From Prado023 sp963753075 (lineage in GTDB: Bacteria > Actinomycetota > Actinomycetes > S36-B12 > CAIYMF01), in the NCBI GenBank assembly GCA_963753075.1, contig CAVWAR010000002.1, positions 310,001 to 374,000 on the forward strand: 64,000 bases of DNA. Reading direction: 5' to 3'. The position numbers were made by a program, and so were the translations under genes. This document shows, piece by piece, positions 1 through 8,906 of the stretch. The notes under the pieces were generated by a model. That model was given only the letters and a program-made list of their open reading frames with translations. It did not search any database and was not told the origin of the DNA. Position 1 is the first letter of the stretch; every line of letters begins with the position of its first letter.

Positions 1-2383
1 GCCCATCGACCGCGCCGATCCCGGCAGCAGTCGCGGCACTGGCACGGGCCAGCGAGGGTCGGGCCGTGCCGGCGAGGTTGGGCTCGCCACGCTGGAGCAC
101 GCCCTCGTCGAGCAGATGCCGCCACGTGGACAGGACCACCTGATCGGGTCCGGGAGCCGGGGCGGGCTCCTCGGCGAGGTCGGCGTCGGGACGCTGGCCC
201 TGCCATCGCCCCATCCCTGCGAGCTCGGCGCGCAGGTCCGCCACCTCGATGGAACCCATGCTGCGGCCCATGGACTGGGCAACCAGAGCGAGCGCACGGG
301 CATCGGTGATGGCGACCGTCTGGGGCATGACACGCCCGAACGGGCGGGCCCGGCCCTCCCAGTCCACGAGGGTCCCGGACTTCTCGGTGATCACGCCGAC
401 CGGGAGCACCACATCGGCCAGCTCCGTGACGGGGGTCGTGCGGGTCTCCAGGGCGAGGACGAACTTCGCGCCCTGGAGGCCGGCCAGGAAGCCCAGCGGA
501 TCCGGGGTGTCCACCGGGTCGACGCCAGCCACGATGACCGCCCCGATGCTCGGCTCCGGGGCAGCGGCGTCGTCATCCACGTCGGCAGCCGGCTCGGACT
601 CGGCGGAATCCGTGACCAGCTCTGCCTCGGCCGGTGTGGGCTCACCCTCGGCGTCCGCGTCCTCCGGCTCGGTCGCTGGCTCCTCGGCGCCCGCTGGGGT
701 CAGCGCATCGAGGACTCCAACCAGGTCGAGCCCGGCCTCCGACGGCAGGTCCGCTGCGTCCATGCCCCACGCCGCGGCCACCTGGGCCCGCGCATCGGGG
801 TCACTCAGGGGCCGACCCCAGGGCAGCAGGCCGGGCAGCGCGCCGGCCTCGAGCGCACCGCGCTCACCGGCGCGGCGCGGCACCCACGCCAACCGGGCAC
901 CGGAGGCCTCGGCAAGGGCGACGACCTCCGCGAGGGTCCCGGGCGACTGCGCCGCCCGCTCCCCGACGAGGATGACCGACCCCGCCGCGGCCAGCGCACC
1001 GGATGCGGCACCGTCGCCGGCAGCCAGCGACCGCAGGACGGCCGGCTCCTGGCCCGGCGCAGCAGCGATGACGTGCGCCGAGAGCTTCGCCGAACCCGGC
1101 GAGGCGTACGGAGCCACGGAGATCACCTGCAGTGAACCGCGACGGGTGGCCGCCCGCAGGCGCAGGAAGATGATCGGCGACTCCTCCTCCGGCTCGAGCC
1201 CGACGAGCAGCACGCTGGGGGCCGCATCGAGGTCGGCGTAGGTCACACCCACCCCCGTGCCGGACACGATCGCGCGCAGGAAGTCAGCCTCGGCGTTGCT
1301 CGAGCGCCGGATCCGGAAGTCGATGTTGTCGGTGCCCAGCACCATCCTGGCGAACTTCGCGTACGCGTAGCTGTCCTCGAGGGTCAGCTTCCCGCCGAGG
1401 AGGACGGCCACCCGCCCGGCGGCGGCCGTCAGGGACTCCGCAGCCTTCCGCACGGCCTGGGGCCATGCGGCGTCAACGAGCTCCTCACCGGCACGCACGA
1501 GCGGGAAGTCGAGGCGGTCGCTGCTCAGGTAGGGGAAGGCGAATCGGCCCTTGTCGCAGTTCCAGTCGGAGTTGACCTCGGGATCCTCCCAGGCAAGCCG
1601 ACGCAGCACCGTGGAGCGGCGCACGTCGGTGCGCAGGGAACAGCCGCTGGCGCAGTGCTCGCAGACCGTCGGGGTGGAGACCAGGTCGAAGGGCCGGGAC
1701 CGGAAGCGGTAGGCCGTGCTGGTCAGGGCACCCACCGGGCAGATCTGGATGGTGTTGCCCGAGAAGTAGGAGTTGAACGGGGTGTCCTCGGCGATGCCGA
1801 CAACCTGGCGGCCGCCGCGCTGCTGCAGCGAGATGAACGGATCGCCCGCGATCTGGTCGGCGAACCGGGTGCACCGGGCGCATGAGACGCACCGCTCGCG
1901 GTCCAGCAGGATCTGGCTGCTCAGCGCGATCGGCTTGGGGAACGTCCGCTTGGTCCCGGTGAAGCGTGACTCACCGCGACCGTGGCTCATGGCCTGGTTC
2001 TGCAGCGGGCACTCGCCGCCCTTGTCGCAGACCGGGCAGTCCAGCGGGTGGTTGATGAGCAGGAACTCCATGACGCCCTGCTGGGCGGTGGCCACCATCG
2101 CCGACGTGTTGGCAGTCCGGACCCGCATGCCCTCGGAAACCGGGATGGCGCAGGCAGGCTGCGGCTTGGGCTGCCCCTCGATCTCGATCAGGCAGGCGCG
2201 ACAGGCGGCGACCGGCTCGAGCAGGGGGTGGTCGCAGAACCGCGGGATCTCGATACCCACCTGCTCGGCGGCCCGGATGATCAGCGTCCCGGCCGGCACC
2301 AGCACGTCGATGTCGTCGATGGCGACGGTCACGTGGTCCGGCGGGGTGGCGGGGGCCGCAGGTGGGTTCGAGGTGACGGTCAT
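1..2383 (-). CDS. nuoG: NADH-quinone oxidoreductase subunit G (3' end cut by window edge)
   Basis: Iron-sulfur subunit of the peripheral arm of respiratory complex I, carrying electrons from NuoE/NuoF towards the membrane arm. The frame is open from the ATG at 2383 to base 1 (794 codons, no stop seen). The last visible residues (HLLDEGVLQRGEPNLAGTAR and following) look like the family's end, so little is missing. The N-terminal 2Fe-2S ferredoxin domain has C50, C61, C64 and C78. Downstream are a CVSCARC 4Fe-4S motif and a molybdopterin-oxidoreductase-like domain. The ATG overlaps the nuoF stop (ATGA). Residues about 565-612 form an acidic Glu/Asp/Ala/Pro-rich linker inside the large domain that I do not expect in the core fold. 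It is the distal gene visible here; nuoH-N would lie beyond the left edge. Confidence 0.96.
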   Translation of the reverse strand, partial: MTVTSNPPAAPATPPDHVTVAIDDIDVLVPAGTLIIRAAEQVGIEIPRFCDHPLLEPVAACRACLIEIEGQPKPQPACAIPVSEGMRVRTANTSAMVATAQQGVMEFLLINHPLDCPVCDKGGECPLQNQAMSHGRGESRFTGTKRTFPKPIALSSQILLDRERCVSCARCTRFADQIAGDPFISLQQRGGRQVVGIAEDTPFNSYFSGNTIQICPVGALTSTAYRFRSRPFDLVSTPTVCEHCASGCSLRTDVRRSTVLRRLAWEDPEVNSDWNCDKGRFAFPYLSSDRLDFPLVRAGEELVDAAWPQAVRKAAESLTAAAGRVAVLLGGKLTLEDSYAYAKFARMVLGTDNIDFRIRRSSNAEADFLRAIVSGTGVGVTYADLDAAPSVLLVGLEPEEESPIIFLRLRAATRRGSLQVISVAPYASPGSAKLSAHVIAAAPGQEPAVLRSLAAGDGAASGALAAAGSVILVGERAAQSPGTLAEVVALAEASGARLAWVPRRAGERGALEAGALPGLLPWGRPLSDPDARAQVAAAWGMDAADLPSEAGLDLVGVLDALTPAGAEEPATEPEDADAEGEPTPAEAELVTDSAESEPAADVDDDAAAPEPSIGAVIVAGVDPVDTPDPLGFLAGLQGAKFVLALETRTTPVTELADVVLPVGVITEKSGTLVDWEGRARPFGRVMPQTVAITDARALALVAQSMGRSMGSIEVADLRAELAGMGRWQGQRPDADLAEEPAPAPGPDQVVLSTWRHLLDEGVLQRGEPNLAGTARPSLARASAATAAGIGAVDG

Positions 2384-3684
2384 CGGGTGGCTCCTGCGGG
2401 CAGGACGGTGGCGGCGGCCGGGTTGAACGCCTGATCGGCCGCAACGGTGGTCCCGGCCTTGAACTCGTCGGCGAAGTGCTTCATCGCCGCCGGGAACGGT
2501 GTGGCCGCGGCATCACCGAGGGCGCAGAACGAGCGCCCCAGGATCTGCCCGCAGACCTCCTCGAGCAGGACGAGCTCGGACTCGCTGCCGTGCCCGGCCT
2601 CGAACTTCTCCAGGGTGCCCGCGATCCACCCCGTGCCCTCACGGCACGGGGTGCACTTGCCGCAGGACTCGTGCTTGTAGAACTCCAGCCAGCGGGTGAC
2701 CGCCTTGACGACCGAGACAGTGTCGTCGAAGACCATCGGGGTGGCAGTGCCCAGCATGGTGCCGGCGGCGACCATGTCCTCGTAGGTCAGGGGCACATCG
2801 AGGTGCTCGGCCGTGAGCATCGGGACGCTGGAGCCGCCGGGCAGCCAGAACTTGGGCTCACCGCCGTTGCGCATGCCGCCGGCGTACTCGAGCAGCTCGC
2901 GCATCGTGGTGCCCAGGGCGATCTCATAGACCCCTGGGGAGTTCACATGGCCCGAGACGCTCATCAGCTTGAACCCCGGGGACTTCTCGGTGCCCCACTG
3001 GCGCAGCCATTCGGCGCCGTTGCGCACGATGTAGGGGACGTTGGCGATCGTCTCGACGTTGTTGACCACGGTCGGCGAGGCGTAGAGCCCGGCGACGGCG
3101 GGGAACGGCGGCTTGAGCCGTGGCTGGCCGCGGCGGCCCTCCAGCGAGTCGAGCAGGGCGGTCTCCTCACCGCAGATGTAGGCCCCGGCTCCGGCGTGGA
3201 TGACCACGTCGAGGTCGAAGCCGGAACCCTGGATATCGGTGCCGAGGAATCCGGCGGCGTAGGCCTCGCGCACCGCGGCGCGCAGGCGCCGGTGCACGTG
3301 CGGGACCTCGCCGCGCACGTAGATGAAGGCGTGGTTGGCGCGGATCGCGTACGCCGTGAGGATGCAGCCCTCGATCAGCGCGTGCGGGTTGGCCAGCATC
3401 AGCGGGATGTCCTTGCAGGCCCCGGGCTCGGACTCGTCGGCGTTCACGACCAGGTAGTGCGCCTTGCCGTCGCCCTGGGGGACGAAGCCCCACTTCATGC
3501 CGGTCGGGAACCCTGCCCCGCCTCGGCCGCGCAGTCCGGAGTCCTTGACGAGCCCGATCAGGGCGTCGGGTTCCATCGCGAAGCCGGTGGCGACCTGCTC
3601 GTAGCCACCGTGCCGGCGGTACGCCTCGATCGTGTAGGAGTCAGGCTCGTCCCAGTGGGCGGTCAGGACCGGGGTCAGGGTCAT
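2380..3684 (-). CDS. nuoF: NADH-quinone oxidoreductase subunit F
   Basis: Binds NADH, FMN and one 4Fe-4S cluster; the electron entry point of complex I on the cytoplasmic side. It has the glycine-rich NADH/FMN motif GRGGAGFPTGMKW, the ESEPG segment and, near the C-terminus, ESCGKCTPCREG with the 4Fe-4S cysteines. The start is the ATG at 3684, one base after the nuoE stop, giving 434 aa, the usual length. An in-frame ATG 33 bases upstream would overlap nuoE and add residues unlike the family. The stop overlaps the nuoG start. Confidence 0.97.
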   Translation of the reverse strand: MTLTPVLTAHWDEPDSYTIEAYRRHGGYEQVATGFAMEPDALIGLVKDSGLRGRGGAGFPTGMKWGFVPQGDGKAHYLVVNADESEPGACKDIPLMLANPHALIEGCILTAYAIRANHAFIYVRGEVPHVHRRLRAAVREAYAAGFLGTDIQGSGFDLDVVIHAGAGAYICGEETALLDSLEGRRGQPRLKPPFPAVAGLYASPTVVNNVETIANVPYIVRNGAEWLRQWGTEKSPGFKLMSVSGHVNSPGVYEIALGTTMRELLEYAGGMRNGGEPKFWLPGGSSVPMLTAEHLDVPLTYEDMVAAGTMLGTATPMVFDDTVSVVKAVTRWLEFYKHESCGKCTPCREGTGWIAGTLEKFEAGHGSESELVLLEEVCGQILGRSFCALGDAAATPFPAAMKHFADEFKAGTTVAADQAFNPAAATVLPAGATR

Positions 3685-3685
3685 C

Positions 3686-4336
3686 TCAGCGCCCCCCGTC
3701 CGCGGCCGGGATCCCACGCTCGGCAGCAGCCGTGGTCGTGGCCACCATCAGGTCGTCGGCGGAACCGCCCTCGGCAGTCAGGCCGTCGTCATCGATCCCG
3801 GAGATCGTGCGCTCTGCAGCCCGGAAGCCGCGCACGGCGGGGCCGCGGGTGCTGCGGACCTCCTCACCGGCCTCGAGCCGGTCGAGCACGGCGAGGGCGT
3901 CGTCCGGGGTCATCCGGTCGAAGAACTCCCAGTCCACGGTCATGACCGGCGCGTGCGTGCAGGCGGCCTGGCACTCGATCCGCTCGAGGTCGAAGGTCCC
4001 CTCGGCGCTGACCTCGTCGTGGCCCACCCCCAGGCGGGCGCTCACGGCGTCCCAGAGGGCATCGCCACCGAGGATCGCGCACATGGTGTTCGTGCAGACC
4101 CCGACGTGGTGCGTGCCGGCGGGGCGGCGCTTGTACATCGTGTAGAACGTGGCCACCGCCGCGACGTCCGCGGTGCTCAGACCCAGGGTCCGGGCGCAGG
4201 CGGCGATGCCCTCGGGGCTGACGTAGCCCTCCTCGGACTGCACCAGGTGCAGCATCGGCAGCAGCGCCGAGCGCGGCTCGGGGTACCGACCGGCGAGCTC
4301 GGCGAGCTCGGACATGGTCGTCTCGGTGATGGACAT
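3686..4336 (-). CDS. nuoE: NADH-quinone oxidoreductase subunit E
   Basis: Thioredoxin-fold 2Fe-2S subunit that pairs with NuoF in the NADH dehydrogenase module. The four cluster ligands are C81, C86, C122 and C126 (CTNTMC and ECQAAC). The start is the ATG at 4336, overlapping the nuoD stop as TGATG, for 216 aa. This is longer than the roughly 160-170 aa enterobacterial form: after the domain there is a C-terminal tail of about 50 residues rich in Ala, Asp and Glu. The reading frame extends further upstream, but that part lies inside nuoD and is a shadow. Confidence 0.96.
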   Translation of the reverse strand: MSITETTMSELAELAGRYPEPRSALLPMLHLVQSEEGYVSPEGIAACARTLGLSTADVAAVATFYTMYKRRPAGTHHVGVCTNTMCAILGGDALWDAVSARLGVGHDEVSAEGTFDLERIECQAACTHAPVMTVDWEFFDRMTPDDALAVLDRLEAGEEVRSTRGPAVRGFRAAERTISGIDDDGLTAEGGSADDLMVATTTAAAERGIPAADGGR

Positions 4337-5721
4337 CAGCGGTCCACGCCTCCCATCACGGGGTCGATGCTGGCCACCGCGGCCACCACGTCTGCCACCT
4401 GGCCGCCCTCGCACATCACGGCCACCGACTGCAGGTTGTTGAAGCTGGGATCCCGGAAGTGCACGCGGTACGGCTTGGTCCCACCGTGCGAGACCACGTG
4501 CACGCCCAATTCACCACGTGGCGCCTCGAGCACCTGGTAGGCCTGGCCCACCGGAACGCTGTACCCCTCGGTGACGAGCTTGAAGTGGTGGATCAGGGCT
4601 TCCATCGAGGTTCCCATGATCTGCCGGATGTGATCCAGGGAGTTGCCCATGCCGTCGCTGCCGATGGCCAGCTGGGCGGGCCAGGCAACCTTCGGGTCAT
4701 CAACCATCACCGGCCCGGGCCGCAGGTAGTCCAGTGCCTGCTCGACGATGTTCAGGCTCTGCTGCATCTCCTCGAGCCGGATCAGGAAGCGGCCGTACGC
4801 GTCGGCGCTCGTCTGGGTGGGAACCTCGAACTCGTAGCGCTCGTAGCCGCAGTAGGGCGTCTCCTTGCGGGCGTCCCACGGGTAACCGGTCGCGCGCAGG
4901 ATCGGGCCGGTGATGCCCAGCGACATGCAGCCGGTGAGGTCCAGGTAGCCGATCCCGCTCGTACGGCCCATCCAGATGGTGTTGTCAACCAGGAGGTTGG
5001 CGGTGTCCTTGAAGCGCTCGCGCAGTGTGTCGATGGTCCATTGGATCCGGACCTTCATGTCCTGGCCCTGGTCGTCGGTGGCGGGCATGTCCTGTGCGAG
5101 GCCACCGGGGCGGATGTAGGCATGGTTCATCCGCAGTCCGGTGATCAGCTCGAAGACGTCCAGGATCAACTCGCGCTCACGGAAGCCGAACGTCATGGCC
5201 GTCAGCGCACCGAGCTCAAGTGCGCCGGTGGCCAGGCAGACCAGGTGCGAGCTGACCCGGTTGAGCTCCATGAGGATGACCCGAAGGACCGTGGCCCGGT
5301 CGGGGACCTCATCGGTCATCCCGAGCAGCGTCTCGACGGCCATGCTGTACCCAGCCTCGTTGAAGAAGCTCGACAGGTAGTCCATGCGGGTCACGAACGC
5401 CGTGCCCTGGGTCCAGTTGCGGTACTCCAGGTTCTTCTCGATGCCGGTATGCAGGTAGCCGATGCCGCATCGGGCGCTCTGGACGCTCTCCCCCTCGAGC
5501 TCGAGGATCAGCCGGAGCACGCCGTGGGTGGAGGGGTGCTGCGGCCCCATGTTCACCACGATCCGCTCGTTGGCCAGGCTCGGATCGATGGTGATGGAGT
5601 CCCAGTCGCCACCGGACACGGTGAACACCCGGCCCTCGGTGGTGTCGTAGCCGGGGGCCGGGTCAGGGGCCCCCGGGGCTGCCCCGTCGACGAACTCGCC
5701 GGACTCGTAGCTGGTGGACAT
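4336..5721 (-). CDS. nuoD: NADH-quinone oxidoreductase subunit D
   Basis: 49-kDa subunit of complex I; with NuoB it forms the quinone-binding cavity. It is a relative of NiFe hydrogenase large subunits that has lost the metal cysteines. The segment NMGPQHPSTHGVLRL begins the conserved core, and EAPRGELGVHVVSHGG with PYR-HFRDPSF near the C-terminus are family hallmarks. It has 461 aa; the first 45 or so residues are a Ser/Gly/Asp/Pro-rich extension not needed for the fold. Its start overlaps the nuoC stop and its stop overlaps the nuoE start (both TGATG), indicating translational coupling. Confidence 0.97.
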   Translation of the reverse strand: MSTSYESGEFVDGAAPGAPDPAPGYDTTEGRVFTVSGGDWDSITIDPSLANERIVVNMGPQHPSTHGVLRLILELEGESVQSARCGIGYLHTGIEKNLEYRNWTQGTAFVTRMDYLSSFFNEAGYSMAVETLLGMTDEVPDRATVLRVILMELNRVSSHLVCLATGALELGALTAMTFGFRERELILDVFELITGLRMNHAYIRPGGLAQDMPATDDQGQDMKVRIQWTIDTLRERFKDTANLLVDNTIWMGRTSGIGYLDLTGCMSLGITGPILRATGYPWDARKETPYCGYERYEFEVPTQTSADAYGRFLIRLEEMQQSLNIVEQALDYLRPGPVMVDDPKVAWPAQLAIGSDGMGNSLDHIRQIMGTSMEALIHHFKLVTEGYSVPVGQAYQVLEAPRGELGVHVVSHGGTKPYRVHFRDPSFNNLQSVAVMCEGGQVADVVAAVASIDPVMGGVDR

Positions 5722-6437
5722 CAGTTGTACGACCTCCGCTGGTCGGGCGCCGGGATGGTCGCACCCTTGTACTCCACAGGGATCCCGCCGAGCGGGTAGT
5801 CCTTGCGCTGCGGGTGCCCGGGCCAGTCGTCGGGCATCAGGATGCGGGTCATGGCGGGGTGCCCGTCGAAGATGATCCCGAACATGTCCCAGGTCTCTCG
5901 CTCGTGCCAGTCCGCCGACGCCCAGACGTCGGTCAGCGACGGGATGTGCTGGTCGGACTCCGGGCAGGTGACCTCCAGCCGGATCCGCCGACGGTGGGTC
6001 ATCGACAACAGTTGGACCACCGAGTGCAGCTCCCGGTCGGTGTCGGCCGGGTAGTGCACCCCGGAGACCGAGTGGCAGACCTCGAAACGCAGGCCCGGCT
6101 CGTCACGCAGCTCCTGGGCCACTGCAAGAAGGTGCTCCCGGCGCACGTAGAGGGTCAGCTCGCCGCGGTCGACGACGACCTTCTCGATGGCCGACTCCGC
6201 GGGCAGGCCTGCGTCGCCCAGGGCCAGTTCGAGCTCCTCGGTCAGCTCATCGAAGTAGCCCCCGTACGGCTTCTCGCTGGCGCCGGGCATCTCGATCGGG
6301 CGCACGAGCCCGCCGAACCCGCTGGTGTCCCCGGATCCTGAGGCGCCGAAGGCCCCTTGGCGGACAGCCACCGTGTCGACGGGGGCCAGCCCGAGGTCGA
6401 CGGCTCCGACCGGGACCACCTGGCTGTCGTCGCTCAT
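5721..6437 (-). CDS. nuoC: NADH-quinone oxidoreductase subunit C
   Basis: 30-kDa subunit of complex I, linking the NADH module to the quinone module. The C-terminal half carries the family signature ADWHERETWDMFGI followed by MTRILMPDDWPGHPQRKDYPL. The start is the ATG at 6437, overlapping the nuoB stop as ATGA, for 238 aa. The first 50 residues are a Gly/Ser-rich leader. The frame is open to 6905, but that part is a shadow of nuoB. Confidence 0.97.
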   Translation of the reverse strand: MSDDSQVVPVGAVDLGLAPVDTVAVRQGAFGASGSGDTSGFGGLVRPIEMPGASEKPYGGYFDELTEELELALGDAGLPAESAIEKVVVDRGELTLYVRREHLLAVAQELRDEPGLRFEVCHSVSGVHYPADTDRELHSVVQLLSMTHRRRIRLEVTCPESDQHIPSLTDVWASADWHERETWDMFGIIFDGHPAMTRILMPDDWPGHPQRKDYPLGGIPVEYKGATIPAPDQRRSYN

Positions 6438-6988
6438 CGCAGCAGCCCCCGCATCTCGATCGTGGCCGGTGCCTCCAGAGCCGCCTGCTCCAGCTCGCCG
6501 ATCTGACGCGCGCGATTGGCGCCGAGCTTGGCGTCCTGAACCTGCTCGTGCAGGGTGAGGATGGCGTCCATGAGCATCTCCGGACGCGGAGGACAGCCGG
6601 GAAGGTAGATGTCGACCGGGACGATGTGGTCCACGCCCTGCACGATCGCGTAGTTGTTGAACATGCCTCCGCTTGATGCGCACACGCCCATCGCGATGAC
6701 CCACTTGGGCCCCGGCATCTGGTCGTACACCTGGCGCAGCACCGGGGCCATCTTGTTGCTGACCCGGCCGGCCACGATCATCAGGTCGGCCTGGCGCGGC
6801 GAGCCGCGGAAGACCTCCATCCCGAAGCGGGCCAGGTCGTACCGGCCGGCGCCGGTGGCCATCATCTCGATGGCACAACAGGCCAACCCGAACGTCGCCG
6901 GCCACATCGAGCTCTTGCGCGCGTAGCCGGCCAGCTTCTCGACGCTGGTCAGCAGCACTCCCGAGGGAAGTTGCTCCTCAAGTCCCAT
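6434..6988 (-). CDS. nuoB: NADH-quinone oxidoreductase subunit B
   Basis: PSST subunit holding the terminal 4Fe-4S cluster N2, which reduces quinone. Visible ligands are the adjacent C37-C38 (GLACCAIEMM), C103 (MGVCASSGGMF) and C132 (LPGCPPRPE). It has 184 aa, the normal length. It begins three bases after the nuoA stop and ends overlapping nuoC. No unusual features. Confidence 0.98.
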   Translation of the reverse strand: MGLEEQLPSGVLLTSVEKLAGYARKSSMWPATFGLACCAIEMMATGAGRYDLARFGMEVFRGSPRQADLMIVAGRVSNKMAPVLRQVYDQMPGPKWVIAMGVCASSGGMFNNYAIVQGVDHIVPVDIYLPGCPPRPEMLMDAILTLHEQVQDAKLGANRARQIGELEQAALEAPATIEMRGLLR

Positions 6989-6991
6989 AGG

Positions 6992-7351
6992 TCAGTCCCA
7001 CTCCAATCCGCCACGGGCCCACTCGTAGCCGTAGACCACGATCAGGTTGAACAGGAACAGCAGCATCGCCACGAGTCCGAAGATGCCGAGCTTGTCGAAC
7101 ACGACCGCCCATGGGTACAGGAAGACCAGCTCGATGTCGAAGATGATGAACGACATCGCCGTCAGGTAGTACTTGACCGGGAAGCGGCCGCCCCCGATCC
7201 GCATCGGGGTGGGCTGGATGCCGCACTCGTAGGCGTCGAGCCGGGCCCGGTTGTAGCGCTTCGGCCCGGTGAAGCCGGCGACCGTGACCGAGAAGATGGC
7301 GAACCCGAAGGCGAGCAGCCCGAGGACGAGGATCGGAAAGTAGACGTTCAC
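6992..7351 (-). CDS. nuoA: NADH-quinone oxidoreductase subunit A
   Basis: Small membrane subunit of complex I with three hydrophobic segments (residues about 5-27, 63-85, 90-110) and the conserved DAYECGIQP loop between the first two. It has 119 aa, the usual size. The start is a GTG at 7351, since no ATG lies near the expected N-terminus. It is the first gene of the nuo operon, with about 100 bases to the next gene upstream, which is transcribed the same way. Confidence 0.97.
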   Translation of the reverse strand: MNVYFPILVLGLLAFGFAIFSVTVAGFTGPKRYNRARLDAYECGIQPTPMRIGGGRFPVKYYLTAMSFIIFDIELVFLYPWAVVFDKLGIFGLVAMLLFLFNLIVVYGYEWARGGLEWD

Positions 7352-7382
7352 GGCAGCTGCACCCGTCCTCCCATCGGACTGC

Positions 7383-7396
7383 CCGTGCCGGCACGG
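7383..7396. other. 14-bp palindrome in the nuoA leader
   Basis: CCGTGCCGGCACGG is a perfect palindrome about 32 bases upstream of the nuoA GTG. A TAGGAT hexamer on the minus strand (7415-7410) could be a -10, which would place the palindrome in the 5' untranslated RNA. It may be an operator, an RNA hairpin, or chance in GC-rich DNA. I could not find a convincing -35. Confidence 0.3.
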
Positions 7397-7451
7397 CTCA
7401 GGCGGTCACATCCTAGGCACCCCAGGGGGCACCTCCATGCTCGGTGTCGGT

Positions 7452-8732
7452 TCATGCTGCTGGTGTCACCCGCGAGAGGGTGTTGATCAGCCGGTCCATC
7501 GGGTCCGGATCGGCCGTGTCGGTGAGGTTGGCCATGAGCTTGAGGGCCAGTTCACGCAGGACCGGCACCGGCATCCCGTAGGTGGTTGCGAGCTTCATCA
7601 CACTTGGGTTGCCGATGGCGCGGACGAACCAGCGCCCCAGCGTGTAGTAGCCGCCGTAGTGGTCCTTGAGGTCCTGGGCGTAGCCGTGCAGCTGGGCCTC
7701 GCGGCCCTCGGCCCGCGGCTGGGCCAGCGCGGCGTCGATGCGCCTGCCGGCCAGTGCGCCGGCCTCGAGCGCGTAGTCGATGCCCTCGCCGTTGAACGGG
7801 TTGACCATGCCGCCGGAGTCGCCGACCAGCAGCATCCCCCGGGCGTAGTGCGGCTGCCGGTTGAAGCCCATCGGCAGGGCCATGCCGCCGATCCGCACCG
7901 TGTCGGCGTGGTCGCGCAGCGCCCAGTGCTCCGGGGTCTCGCGCATCCAGCGGCGCAGGTGGTCGCGGTAGTCGACGTTCTGGAACGCGTCGGAGGTGTT
8001 CAGGATGCCCAGGCCGATGTTGATGGTCCCGTCGGCCAGGCCGAACACCCACCCGTACCCCGGCAGCAGCGCACCGTCGGAGCGCAGCTCGAGGTGCGAC
8101 TCCATCCACGGCTCGGCCGCCCGCGGGCTCGGGGCGTAGGCACGCACGGCCACACCCATCGGACGGTCGTCACGCCGGCCGACCCCCATCGCGACGCTCA
8201 TCCGCGAGCTGACGCCGTCGGCGGCCACGACGACCGGCGCCCGGTAGGTGACCCGCGGCCCGGCGGCCCGGCCACGATCGTCGACGGGCTGGGCGATCAC
8301 GCCGCTGACCCGCCCGGTCCGCTCATCGCGGGTCGGCTCGATGACCTTCGTCCGCTCCACGAGGCGGGCCCCGGCCGCGGCGGCGTGCCTCGCGAGGATC
8401 TCGTCGAGCTCCATGCGGGAACGGACGAGGCCGAAGCTGGGGAACCTGTCCAGCTCGGGCCAGGGCAGCTCGTAGGTGTGGCCATTGGCGATGATCCGCA
8501 GGCCGTTGTTGCGGGCCCAGCCCTGCTCGGGCGAGATGTCCACACCCATGTCGATCAGGGACCTCACCGCCCGCGGCGTCAGGCCGTCGCCGCACACCTT
8601 GTCCCGGGGGAAGGCCGCCTTCTCCACCAGCAGCACGTCACGCCCAGCACTGGCCAGGCGGTGGGCTGTGGCCGACCCGGCCGGTCCGGCGCCGACGACG
8701 ATGACCTCGGCATCGCGGGCGTGGTCAGACAT
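7452..8732 (-). CDS. Geranylgeranyl reductase family FAD protein, probable menaquinone side-chain reductase
   Basis: FAD-dependent reductase of the geranylgeranyl reductase family. In actinobacteria a member (MenJ) saturates one isoprene unit of menaquinone. The N-terminus has the dinucleotide-binding motif GAGPAGSATAHRL; DKVCGDGLTPRA follows, and GDSGGMVNPFNGEGIDYALEAG forms the second FAD-contact region. The start is the ATG at 8732, giving 426 aa; the upstream continuation of the frame has no family similarity. It lies between nuo and the men cluster, which fits quinone modification. Archaeal-type lipid reduction is less likely here. Membrane-associated action is inferred from its lipid substrate. 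Confidence 0.85.
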   Translation of the reverse strand: MSDHARDAEVIVVGAGPAGSATAHRLASAGRDVLLVEKAAFPRDKVCGDGLTPRAVRSLIDMGVDISPEQGWARNNGLRIIANGHTYELPWPELDRFPSFGLVRSRMELDEILARHAAAAGARLVERTKVIEPTRDERTGRVSGVIAQPVDDRGRAAGPRVTYRAPVVVAADGVSSRMSVAMGVGRRDDRPMGVAVRAYAPSPRAAEPWMESHLELRSDGALLPGYGWVFGLADGTINIGLGILNTSDAFQNVDYRDHLRRWMRETPEHWALRDHADTVRIGGMALPMGFNRQPHYARGMLLVGDSGGMVNPFNGEGIDYALEAGALAGRRIDAALAQPRAEGREAQLHGYAQDLKDHYGGYYTLGRWFVRAIGNPSVMKLATTYGMPVPVLRELALKLMANLTDTADPDPMDRLINTLSRVTPAA

Positions 8733-8811
8733 CGGGCACCTCAGGGTGTGGGGAAGTGCCCAGATTCTAGACCGGACGAACCGGGTGCGCCGACAACGAG
8801 CTGCGCGCCGA

Positions 8812-8831
8812 TCCGGGACCAAGGTCCCGAG
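8812..8831 (+). promoter_or_regulatory. DosR-like box upstream of pflB
   Basis: The 14-base core GGGACCAAGGTCCC (8815-8828) is a perfect palindrome. The 20-base window matches the published M. tuberculosis DosR consensus TTSGGGACTWWAGTCCCSAA at 16 of 20 positions. A -10-like hexamer AAGAAT lies at 8852-8857, exactly 37 bases from the start of the core, so the box centre falls about 42.5 bases before the expected transcription start, a typical activator position. A DosR orthologue is encoded at 42763-43419. Confidence 0.82.
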
Positions 8832-8906
8832 TGACCCGGACCTCCTCGGGCAAGAATCAAGCCGCACCCCGGGAGACAATGGGGCCCCGCAGACCAGGAG
8901 GACCGC

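Noticed and set aside
2476..3945. 489-codon plus-strand frame opposite nuoF and nuoE
   Set aside because: Low-complexity translation antisense to conserved complex I genes.
7437..8834. 465-codon plus-strand frame opposite the geranylgeranyl reductase gene
   Set aside because: The minus-strand protein has clear FAD motifs, and this frame has none.
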